DNA of 10,060 nucleotides from Baffinella frigidus (GCA_026770585.1 MU647339.1:57734-67793); one strand, 5' to 3'; positions 1 to 5,624 are shown, counted from the first letter of the stretch. Program-made: numbers and translations. Notes: generated from the sequence alone by a model not told the origin.

Positions 1-136
<136 letters not shown>

Positions 137-190
137 GTATTCCGTGTAAACCGAGCCCACCGCAAGTTGGCACCCAGGTCCTAACTGTGT

Positions 191-291
191 CTGAGTTTTA
201 TTCTGGTTCGTCCTTAAGGCTTTCTACTCGCCCTTTCGTACTCGATTTCTGCCCTTGAATATTGTCAAGGACGAGCCAGAATCAAACTCAG
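191..291. mobile_element. Foldback element, 25-bp inverted arms
   Basis: Arms 191-215 and 267-291 are reverse complements with two mismatches (23/25) around a 51-base loop. There is no open frame inside and no clear target duplication. It may be a MITE or simply a long hairpin; no second copy is visible here. Confidence 0.7.
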
Positions 292-376
292 GCAGGGCTA
301 CACAGCGCGCGGTGCACTTGTTGAGAACGCACGAGCACACGGCGCGTGTTTTGGTTCGGCATCCCTAAACTTATCC

Positions 377-504
377 GGGGAAACCTATTTTTCTGTAGTT
401 TGATGGCAAGGAAAATTACTACATAAAAGCTTTAATATTACTAATAAGAACGGATTGCGTAGTAATTTTCCTTGCCATCAAACTAAAGAAAAATAGGTTT
501 CCCC
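377..504. mobile_element. Foldback MITE, 46-bp arms (family F2)
   Basis: Arms 377-422 and 459-504 are inverted copies with one mismatch in 46. The outer end is GGGGAAACCTA and the inner end GGCAAGGAAAATTACTAC, with a 36-base AT-rich loop. A degenerate relative is at 4478-4572. The inner stem sequence is shared with the D elements at 1587 and 3625. It is too short to code for a transposase, and no target duplication can be seen. Confidence 0.88.
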
Positions 505-530
505 AGACAAAACCCCTTAACTGCAAACAC

Positions 531-556
531 ATATCTGCCGGGCGATGAAGCTACGG
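531..556 (+). pseudogene. Exon-like fragment, copy 1 (short)
   Basis: This 26-base stretch matches the start of the fragments at 642 and 888 (reads ICRAMKL), then diverges. Only the first part of the repeated exon-like unit is present. It lacks the AG found just before the other two copies. I do not recognise the protein. Confidence 0.5.
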
Positions 557-576
557 ATAGTAGGGGTCAATTTTGT

Positions 577-632
577 GTTATGGTACAGCTATTCCACCCT
601 TAAGATAACAAAAAACAGTGGTTTAAATTGTT
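577..632 (+). repeat. Diverged copy of segment 752-804
   Basis: The order of short matches (agctattcc, accc, taagat, cagtgg, tttaaattg) parallels 752-804 (atagcattcc, accc, taagat, acggtg, tttcaaatgg). Both lie close to exon-like copies, so 531-890 appears to have grown by unequal duplication of a mixed unit. Confidence 0.55.
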
Positions 633-641
633 TGGTGTACA

Positions 642-709
642 GATCTGCCGGGCGGGTGAAGCCACCCGTGATGAGCCGGCCGGCGGGCGAGAGGCAGATC
701 GCCCAGACG
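642..709 (+). pseudogene. Exon-like fragment, copy 2 (truncated)
   Basis: The sequence following ACAG matches the copy at 888 for about 68 bases and reads VMSRPAGERQIAQT from the ATG at 671. A one-base length difference upstream of that ATG changes the frame relative to copy 3. At 709 the match stops and a 73-bp foldback begins, which ends the reading frame. The high GC at third positions and conserved reading suggest coding origin. I do not recognise the family; the N-terminal-looking peptide is rich in R, Q and A. Confidence 0.5.
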
Positions 710-781
710 ATCTTATGGGTGGGTTGTGTGCTATGTTAACGCTACATCGAGGCTACGATAGCATTCCCCACCCGTAAGATC
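709..781. mobile_element. 73-bp foldback inside exon-like copy 2
   Basis: Arms 709-723 (GATCTTATGGGTGGG) and 767-781 (CCCACCCGTAAGATC) pair with one mismatch; an inner TGCTAT/ATAGCA pair (729-734, 758-763) continues the stem. It starts where the exon-like copies at 642 and 888 stop matching. No target duplication is resolved. Confidence 0.65.
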
Positions 782-856
782 ACACCACACGGTGTTTCAA
801 ATGGAACCTTGTTTCGCGTTAAATCTTGACGGTGCGCAGGACCCCACGCAATAACA

Positions 857-895
857 GTCATCTCACACAATAACGGCCATCCCACACAGATCTGC
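857..895 (+). repeat. Dispersed repeat, inverted copy at 1472-1509
   Basis: Contains TCTCACACAATAACGGC followed by CCCACACAG. The reverse complement of 1472-1509 gives nearly the same string with a few differences. The pair brackets the exon-like and B1 segment between them. Confidence 0.7.
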
Positions 896-1000
896 CGGGC
901 GATGAAGCTACCTGCGATGAGCCGGCCGGCGGGCGAGAGACAGATTGCCCAGAAGATGGCCCAGCTTCGCGACCGCGGCTTGCGCGAGGTCCGAGCCTCC
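888..1000 (+). pseudogene. Exon-like fragment, copy 3 (longest), cut by MITE B1
   Basis: An open frame runs from 830 into the B1 element, where it meets TAG at 1019. From the ATG at 902 it reads MKLPAMSRPAGERQ, then IAQKMAQLRDRGLREVRAS up to base 1000; another in-frame ATG lies at 917. Similarity to copies 1 and 2 begins right after ACAG, as expected for a splice acceptor and exon edge. Third codon positions are mostly G or C. B1 starts at a codon boundary at 1001. The tail LRDRGLREVRA recurs near 1175-1215 and 1333-1356. The protein family is unknown to me; a duplicated, broken exon is the best reading, but a non-coding repeat open by chance is possible. Confidence 0.5.
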
Positions 1001-1105
1001 TATCCCTTAAGTGGCCAGTAGGCGCATACGCCCTACCGTAGGGCCCTAGGACCTGCCTACGACCTCTTGGCCCGCAAATTTGGGGGCCTGGCCACTTGAG
1101 GGATA
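1001..1105 (+). mobile_element. MITE family B, copy B1 (105 bp)
   Basis: Ends are TATCCCTTAAGTGGCCAG and CTGGCCACTTGAGGGATA, inverted copies with one mismatch and TA at both tips. The core carries CATACGCCCTACCGTAGGG, GGGCCCTAGGACC and AAATTTG in this order. Four more copies lie at 7097, 7474, 8154 and 8688; B5 has the same orientation and B2-B4 the opposite. TA tips fit a Tc1/mariner-like target preference. There is no coding capacity. Confidence 0.93.
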
Positions 1106-1120
1106 GCTCTAGCGCTCCTC

Positions 1121-1360
1121 ACGCATTTAGAGCAGGAAATCTAGTGCATAAGTGCAACCACAATTCAGTTATGGCGAGCTTCGCGACTTTCGCGGCTTGC
1201 GCGAGGTGCGGGCCCTGCCCCCCCTAAGCTCTACCTGGGTGAAACTGGGCTCGCCATAGAACGCATTTAGAGCAGGAAATATTTTTACAAAAGTGCAACT
1301 AAAATTCATTAATGGCGAGCTCAATTGTGACCGTGGCTTGCGCGAGGTGCGAGCGCTCCC
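1121..1360 (+). repeat. Two tandem copies of a 140-bp unit with exon-like tail
   Basis: ACGCATTTAGAGCAGGAAAT occurs at 1121 and again at 1261, followed in both by AGTGCAAC, AATTCA, TGGCGAGCT and GGCTTGCGCGAGGTGCG. In frame the ends read GELRDFRGLREVRALP and GELNCDRGLREVRALP, the same peptide seen at the end of the fragment before B1. A 10-bp inverted pair (1170-1179, 1249-1258) surrounds the first tail. Confidence 0.85.
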
Positions 1361-1459
1361 CCATTGTAACACATGAAAACGCGTTTCCTTGAGGCGGCGA
1401 GATAGACGGTGCCCCCCGCCCCCTCCACTCCTGCGCTCCTCGTATCTCCTCGGTGGCCG

Positions 1460-1509
1460 AGCTGACCAGGTCAGCTGTGTGGGAGTTGCCGTTATTGTGT
1501 GAGATGGCT
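1460..1509 (-). repeat. Inverted copy of 857-895 plus 17-bp palindrome
   Basis: 1472-1509 is the reverse complement of the 857-895 repeat with a few mismatches. Overlapping its left edge is AGCTGACC-A-GGTCAGCT at 1460-1476, a perfect palindrome around one base. Confidence 0.65.
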
Positions 1510-1743
1510 TGCGCGAGCAGCAGCAGCTGCCCTCACCCTCTCCCGGTGGCGAGAAGGTGCCGCGGCGGTCCACGAGTACCACCTTAATCTCCATACAAGA
1601 ATGAATTAATTGCTTTTGGGCAACGAAAATTACTACACGATTTGCTCATAAAAGTAATAGTAGAGCATTGGTGTAGTAAATTTCGTTGCGCCAAAAGCAA
1701 TTAATTAATACTTTTGTGGAGATGGACCTAGTGCACCTTGCAG
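1503..1743 (+). pseudogene. Exon-like fragment split by MITE D1
   Basis: The frame opens after TGA at 1500 and reads DGLREQQQLPSPSPGGEK, then VPRRSTSTTL up to base 1586. The 137-bp D1 element sits at 1587-1723. If D1 is skipped the same frame continues as GPSAPC to a CAG|GTTGTC at 1741-1749 that resembles a splice donor. About four in five third positions before D1 are G or C. The opposite strand is also open here (1169-1594), so the coding strand is uncertain. No family recognised; a proline- and serine-rich linker would read like this. No intact product can be expected with D1 in place unless D1 is spliced out. Confidence 0.38.
1587..1723 (-). mobile_element. MITE family D, copy D1 (137 bp)
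   Basis: Begins ATCTCCATAC and ends GTGGAGAT, with long arms containing TTAATTAATTGCTTTTGG and GCAACGAAAATTACTACAC. Its reverse complement matches 3625-3761 over the full 137 bases with scattered substitutions. The terminal AT could be a 2-bp target copy or part of the element. Confidence 0.93.
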
Positions 1744-1825
1744 GTTGTCTACTCCCATCCTGACTCTCCTGACACCCGCCTGGTGCCGCGAGCAGGTGCA
1801 GCAAGGGGGTGTAGCGTCTGTGAAA

Positions 1826-1868
1826 CCCTCAACCCTAACCCCGCAACCCTCAACTCTCAACCCTGCAG
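1826..1868 (+). other. Telomere-like tract ending in CAG (possible intron 3' end)
   Basis: Series of CCCTCAA, CCCTAAC, CCCGCAA and CCCTGCAG units directly before coding-like sequence at 1869. Paired with the CAG|GTTGTC at 1741-1746, it would make a short intron of about 125 bases. This is inferred: no branch point was identified and the phases of the two flanking frames do not join cleanly. Confidence 0.35.
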
Positions 1869-2054
1869 GTACAGCAGCGGCAGCAGCAGCTGCTCTCGAT
1901 GGAGACAGAGTACGGTATCCGGTCTCCGTCAGGCTCACCTCTCGCCGCTGTCGGCGGCCGGCGCGGTGGCGGGGGTGCGTCCCGTGCCAAAGTTGACAGA
2001 TTTATACCGCGAAGTCAGCATGTTAACTTAAGAAAAGTCTGCAAACCGGACTGA
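1869..2054 (+). pseudogene. Exon-like fragment, Q-rich start and DRFIP motif
   Basis: After CTGCAG at 1863-1868 the frame reads VQQRQQQLLSMETEYGIRSP and continues for 61 codons to TGA at 2052. It includes SPLAAVGGRRGGGGA and AKVDRFIPRS (DRFIP at 1995-2009). DR(F/Y)IPxR is the C-box of Cdc20/Cdh1 anaphase-promoting-complex activators, but here the final arginine is one place early and no WD40 repeats follow, so the link is weak. A second frame over the same bases is also open to 2031. The glycine-rich portion is a repeat present again at 2076 and 2221. It could be a terminal exon, a pseudo-exon or chance. Confidence 0.3.
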
Positions 2055-2254
2055 GGCAGCGCTAGGCCTCTCGGTGCTGTCGGCGGCCGGCGCGGTGGCG
2101 GGGGTGCGCGCCACACACCCCGCTCTGATTTGACCAGTCCTCGCTACTCTTTGACCAGTCCTGCCTAACTGTTGACTAGTTTGACGTTTCTCTCTTGACG
2201 GCGGGAGGCTCCCCTCTCGTCGCGGTCGGCGGCCGGCGGGGCGGGGGGGGTGCG
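1947..2254 (+). repeat. Three copies of a 33-bp GC-rich unit
   Basis: GCTGTCGGCGGCCGGCGCGG followed by TGGCGGGGGTGCG occurs at 1947-1979 and 2076-2108, and a variant at 2221-2254. All are preceded by CCTCTCG or similar and the last two are followed by CGCCAC. The first lies in the open frame described at 1869. Between copies is TTGACCAGTC-type sequence. Confidence 0.88.
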
Positions 2255-2260
2255 CGCCAC

Positions 2261-2428
2261 GATCTCATCCGGACGAGTATTCATCATGAATACGATTTTG
2301 GTGTATCTTAAGGGGTAAAAATAAGACAGTCGTCTATCTGAACCTCATTTAGAGCCGTAAGAAACACCAAAATCGGATCGGAGATCCCCGAAATCGTATT
2401 TATCATGAATACTCGACGGGATTAGATC
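2261..2428. mobile_element. 168-bp foldback element E
   Basis: Left end starts GATCTCATCCGG and right end finishes GGGATTAGATC; arms of about 40 bases (2261-2300, 2389-2428) pair with about six mismatches, including CGAGTATTCAT/ATGAATACTCG. A second nested pair GATTTTGGTGT/ACACCAAAATC lies inside. It interrupts the local repeat between GGTGCGCGCCAC and CCCGCTACTCTT, which are much closer together in the neighbouring copies at 2101-2123 and 2503-2536. Confidence 0.85.
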
Positions 2429-2606
2429 CCCGCTACTCTTAGTACTTTTGACTATGCTTTGACTAATTTGAATTTTTCATCTGAACACGTTTGAAATAAG
2501 CCGGGGGTGCGCGCGGCGACACTTCCCGCTACTCTTTGACTAGTTTCCCTCTTGACTCGTTCCCTCTTGACTAGGTTGACTCTTGACTGTCCCTCGACTG
2601 TCTTGA

Positions 2607-2735
2607 CTGACTGGCAACACCGGCACGTCGTGTGCGGTGGCTTCTGAGAACGGGCACATGGAGGCGCTGAGGGTGCTGAGTGAGGTGGGGCAAAGAGCTG
2701 TTGATGCTGAGCGTCAGCTTCACGTTCCCTCTTGA
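2607..2735 (+). pseudogene. Ankyrin-repeat-like fragment
   Basis: The open frame from 2607 to TGA at 2733 contains TGTSCAVASENGHMEALRVL (2619-2678), then SEVGQRAVDAE. This follows the ankyrin repeat pattern: the position of TPLH is occupied by TSCA, then A-ENGH-EALRVL-E-G--VDA, a helix-loop-helix protein-binding unit. Only one repeat of about 33 residues is present, and both sides run into the TTGACT minisatellite, which supplies the stop codon. No obvious AG acceptor precedes it. It is probably a captured or leftover exon piece, since functional ankyrin proteins normally need several adjacent repeats. Confidence 0.55.
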
Positions 2736-2794
2736 CTAGTTCCCGCTTGACTAGGTTGACTCTTCACTGTCCCTCTTGACTGCTTTGACTGAGC

Positions 2795-3143
2795 ACCGGC
2801 TGCGCACTCCCTACACCTTTTGGTCTCGGCGGGGTGCAGAGAGAGAGTGAAGACTTTTCCTGACACTCGGGCAAACCCCTTCTATCTGCCCTCTGTGCCG
2901 CCGGCCAACCTACGCACGCGGGAGGCGCGTCAGCTGCTCACTCCCAACACAGTTTTGCGATCGAATCGAGCATACCGAAGTCCAGTAGCGTATGCCAACT
3001 CCCCTGCCATTCGAGGAGCGTTGCGATTTCATCTAGGAACATACCAGAATCTGTCCTGGTTTATATGCTAGTTTAAGCCTTCTTTTATGCATAAAATAGC
3101 ATATCTACCCTTATCTTGGGCGTTGGAAGCCTTAAGAAGCGCT
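2795..3143. other. Unassigned; holds empty site for element G
   Basis: No convincing gene. The 83-codon frame starting at 2820 has no recognisable motif. Bases 2925-2961 (GCGCGTCAG then CTGCTCACTCCCAA and TTTTGCGAT) match the two flanks of element G at 4011-4019 and 4191-4217 joined together. Confidence 0.6.
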
Positions 3144-3246
3144 AGGTCTGATCGTTTAGGGGTTGTTCAAAATCCCAGGTCTAATCGTTTAGGGGTGATT
3201 CAAACTCCCTTGGAAGTCCGGTGTGTGACAAACGGCCCTGCAACAG
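3144..3246 (+). repeat. 33-bp unit x2 plus shared tail
   Basis: AGGTCTGATCGTTTAGGGGT at 3144 and a near copy at 3177 are 33 bases apart and read RSDRLGVVQNP and RSNRLGVIQTP in one frame. The tail with GAAGTCCGGTGTGTGACAAA and CGGCCCTGCA follows. A single-unit copy with the same tail is at 4921-4990. The TTTAGGGGT core is telomere-like. Confidence 0.88.
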
Positions 3247-3277
3247 AGGGGGATGCGGGGGACCAATCGCGCGCGCG

Positions 3278-4016
3278 CCGAGGATCGAGCGGCATGGGTA
3301 CACCACACCCCACACGCTAAACCCTAAGCTCTAATAATGCCTGAAGCTAACGCCAGCGGACCCCTTAGCGTACCCATGATAAACCCTACGCCCTCAGCGC
3401 CAACGTAATAAAAAGTCTCTGAACCTTAAGACGGGGGGGCATGTGTGCGTCCCACGCCCCTTCTTTCTTCACACGCGCAACCCTAAGCTCTAAGCGCGAA
3501 CGTGCCTGCGAACCATACCATGTTTTCGGGGGGTACAGCCCACACTTGTTTTCGGGGGGTACATCCCACACTCTTTATAACTCTCAGCGTCGAGAATCGA
3601 GCGGCATGGGTACACGCCACATTCATCTCCACAAAAGTGTTAATTAATTGCTTTTGGCGCAACGAAATTTACGACACAAATGCTTTGCTACTACTTTTAT
3701 GAGCAAATCGTGCAGTAATTTTCTTTCCCCAAAAGCAATTAATTAATACTTTTATGGAGATCAACGTGCTAAACCCTAAGCTCTAAGCGCCAACGTTCGT
3801 GCGTACCATACCATGTTTTCGGGGGACATGGGTACATCCCACACTTGATTCTTCGTTACTCTCAGCCTAGAGATGAGTGATCCAAAGTCTGTGCGCCTTA
3901 AGACGAGCCCGCCTCGGTGCACGACGTCCCACCCTACATGCGAAACCCTAAGCCAGCAGCGCCACCGTGCCTGTGTACCATACCATGTTTTCCGAGCCAG
4001 CATTCGGGGTGCGTGT
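3278..4016 (+). repeat. Degenerate subtelomere-like repeat array
   Basis: AAACCCTAAGCTCTAA starts units near 3319 and 3771, with variants near 3377, 3477 and 3945. They are followed by GCGCCAACGT-like sequence, then ACCATACCATGTTTTC and GGGTACATCCCACACT. Spacing is about 100 to 175 bases once the D2 insertion is removed. Repeated CCCTAA suggests derivation from, or exchange with, telomeric repeats. Short open frames within it repeat one another and are not taken as genes. Confidence 0.82.
3625..3761 (+). mobile_element. MITE family D, copy D2 (137 bp)
   Basis: Ends ATCTCCACAAAAGT and ACTTTTATGGAGAT. It carries TTAATTAATTGCTTTTGG in the left arm and CAAAAGCAATTAATTAA in the right arm. It has the same length as D1 but lies in the opposite orientation. 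It interrupts a repeat unit: GAGCGGCATGGGTACAC on its left and GCTAAACCCTAAGCTCTAA on its right are separated by only about 14 bases in the uninterrupted unit near 3288-3332. Confidence 0.94.
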
Positions 4017-4019
4017 CAG

Positions 4020-4190
4020 CCCACTCGATAATGCAAGAGCCCGCAATTCAAAACCGCATGGTACATTTGTGTAGTTATGTACGCGGGTTTGGTCACGACC
4101 CCCCCGGAAATCACCGAGTGGTGTCCTGAATCCTGGTACACACCATATAACCCCACATGTAAATAGGGGGCTCCAGCGTTCTCGAGTGGG
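4020..4190. mobile_element. 171-bp foldback element G
   Basis: Ends CCCACTCGA (4020-4028) and TCGAGTGGG (4182-4190) are perfect inverted repeats, extending to CAGCCCACTCGA/TCGAGTGGGCTG with the flanks. Interior arms are weak (GAGCCC/GGGCTC; ACATTTGTG against a complement near 4158). The joined flanks match the sequence at 2925-2961 without the element, which places it precisely. A 2-bp GC target copy fits but is not the only possibility. Confidence 0.7.
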
Positions 4191-4288
4191 CTGCTCACTC
4201 CCAATACAGCTTTGCGATGTGAAGCGTGCTGACGATCCTGTGTACTAATCTCAGAAGATTCCCGAATCAGTTCCCTAATTAGCGTTTT

Positions 4289-4315
4289 CATTTAATTAGG
4301 CAGCCTAATTAAATG
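4289..4315. repeat. Perfect 12-bp hairpin, 3-base loop
   Basis: CATTTAATTAGG, CAG, CCTAATTAAATG. The stem is AT-rich and has no T-run after it, and the setting is eukaryotic, so I do not call it a terminator. Confidence 0.8.
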
Positions 4316-4477
4316 TACGATGCCCTGACTAATTTCTCCTATTCAACCTCCTATTGAAATGGAACTGATGCAGTTATCTTGCGAGATAAGTACCATACCA
4401 GGGTTCCCGAGACAGCATGTGTGCCTTTGAGAGTTGACGGGGTGGGGTCTTGCGTCGCCCCCAACCATCACCGGTGA

Positions 4478-4572
4478 CGGGAAACGTATATTTCTTTTAG
4501 AACATGGCAACGGAAAATTACAAAACTGGGTCATCCTAATAGTGAAGCATGTCTGTAGTAATTTTCGTTTCC
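4478..4572 (+). mobile_element. Truncated F2-family foldback
   Basis: The left part follows the 377-422 arm (GGGAAACGTATATTTCTTTT, then ATGGCAACGGAAAATTAC) at about four in five bases. The right arm stops after GTAGTAATTTTCGTTTCC and lacks its outer half. It is an old or deleted copy. Confidence 0.7.
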
Positions 4573-4598
4573 AGATTCCACCTACCGGTCTTGCACTA

Positions 4599-4740
4599 CG
4601 CCACGCCAGATTCTTGGAAGGAGTCGCCAAAAGTCGATTCCCCGCAAGGAATGAGGGGTAATTATCCACTTTTGGGATAGTTCGGCGCCCAAAAGTGCGT
4701 TCGGAAAGAGCCGAACCCCCCTGAGCAATCTGGCGTGGCG
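4599..4740. mobile_element. 142-bp foldback H with nested hairpin
   Basis: CGCCACGCCAGATT at 4599-4612 and AATCTGGCGTGGCG at 4727-4740 are perfect inverted 14-mers. Inside, CACTTTTGGG (4667-4676) pairs with CCCAAAAGTG (4688-4697), and GTTCGGC with GCCGAAC. Similar CCACGCCAG ends appear at 9177-9303. Confidence 0.62.
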
Positions 4741-4804
4741 GTTGGCCCCAGTGCTCCTAGCGGAGCGTCGCGATTCGACGCGTTTTACCTTCTGTTTCTT
4801 CTTC

Positions 4805-4868
4805 ATTGCTCTCAGGCTAGAGCTGAGAGATCCAAACATCTCCGCACCTCACGATGTTCTCGCCTCGA
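4805..4868 (+). repeat. Copy of part of the 3278-4016 array unit
   Basis: TTGCTCTCAGGCTAGAGCTG and AGAGATCCAAA then TCGCCTCG parallel 3857-3917 (TTACTCTCAGCCTAGAGATG, AGTGATCCAAA, CCGCCTCG). It shows the array unit is dispersed beyond the main block. Confidence 0.75.
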
Positions 4869-4920
4869 CGCGTTAGAGATCTAACCCCCCTTTTCTACGG
4901 GTTGCCTATCGTAGGGTCCT

Positions 4921-4990
4921 AGGTCTGATCGTTTAGGGGTTATTCAAAACGCCTTCGAAGTCCGGTGTGTGACAAACGGCCCTGCACCAG
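4921..4990 (+). repeat. Dispersed copy of the 3144-3246 repeat
   Basis: AGGTCTGATCGTTTAGGGGT, then GAAGTCCGGTGTGTGACAAA and CGGCCCTGCACCAG, match the earlier repeat with one rather than two 33-bp units. Confidence 0.9.
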
Positions 4991-5073
4991 TTAGACCTCT
5001 AACTCGCGCTCACGCGCGTGTGTTGTCAGTGGGATCCGAAGCGTGGTAACAAAAGCGTGTGTTTCCCTTTCAG

Positions 5074-5131
5074 TGGAGGGAGCGCTGCCGATGCGGTGCC
5101 CGGGGACGCGCTCGCGTCTCACATTCGCTGA
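5074..5131 (+). pseudogene. Possible terminal exon fragment
   Basis: A pyrimidine-rich run TTTCCCTTTCAG (5062-5073) looks like a splice acceptor. In the frame using that AG as part of the first codon, the following bases read GGSAADAVPGDALASHIR and stop at TGA, 5129-5131. Nearly all third positions are G or C. The stop lies in TTCGCTGACCCC, the first copy of a motif repeated through the CT satellite just downstream, so the fragment abuts or has been overrun by the satellite. The family is unknown and the fragment is very short. Confidence 0.3.
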
Positions 5132-5213
5132 CCCCAACGGTCCCCACCCCACCTCTCTCTCTCTCTCTCTCTCGCTCGCTCGCGCTCTCGCTCTCTCTCT
5201 TTCTCTTTCTCTT

Positions 5214-5254
<41 letters not shown>

Positions 5255-5339
5255 TCCTTGACCCTCACCTTCGCTGACCCCAACGGTCCGTCCCACTTCT
5301 CTCTCCCTCGCTCTCTCTATCTCCCTCTATCTCACTCTC

Positions 5340-5377
<38 letters not shown>

Positions 5378-5490
5378 CACACACTTCCTCGCGCCGCACC
5401 TTCGCTGACCCCAACGGTCCACGCCCCACCTCTCTCTCTCTCCCCCCACCCTCTCTCTCTCTCTCACACACACACCCCCCAACGGTCCAC
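5124..5490 (+). repeat. CT satellite with 20-bp spacer motif
   Basis: Runs of CT are separated by TTCGCTGACCCCAACGGTCC at 5124, 5270 and 5401, with a partial copy at 5477-5490 and a diverged one at 5583-5602. CTTT, CTCG and CACA variants occur inside the runs. The spacer plus CT run forms a higher-order unit of about 75-145 bases. Open frames of S, L, R and E residues here are artefacts of the repeat. Confidence 0.93.
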
Positions 5491-5624
5491 CCCACCTTGA
5501 GTGTGTCTTGGGGACGTGGTGGTGTTAACTTCGCTCAGAGGCCGGTACTAATTTCGGACGTGACAGTACTAACGTGACCACCTTCGCTGACTCCCACGGG
5601 TCCGCCCACCCCCAACGCTCCGTC

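Larger units (their letters stand above)
2130..2794 (+). repeat. TTGACT-rich minisatellite field
   Basis: Many copies of TTGACT or TTGACC followed by AGTT, AGTC or GTCC. Two longer blocks, 2546-2594 and 2726-2774, match at all but a few bases and are exactly 180 bases apart. CGCTACTCTTTGAC also recurs (2142, 2433 variant, 2527). TTGAC resembles the plant W-box core, but the dense repetition points to a satellite rather than a promoter. Confidence 0.85.

Noticed and set aside
1169-1594. 141-codon minus-strand open frame
   Set aside because: Its start codon lies inside MITE D1 and its tail reads the 140-bp tandem twice (ARTSRKPR). The plus-strand readings agree better between repeat copies, though the strand remains uncertain.
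1995-2009. Firm assignment of a Cdc20/Cdh1 gene
   Set aside because: Only five residues match, the C-box arginine is misplaced and no WD40 repeats follow in the window; kept as a low-interest lead only.
2130-2794. TTGACT copies as W-box or -35 promoter elements
   Set aside because: They occur in dense tandem with no consistent downstream promoter or gene; satellite origin is simpler.
4289-4315. Hairpin as a rho-independent terminator
   Set aside because: The stem is AT-rich, no T-tract follows, and the window is eukaryotic.
4991-5500. Open frames rich in S/L on one strand and R/E on the other
   Set aside because: These are translations of (CT)n and (GA)n; low-complexity artefacts.
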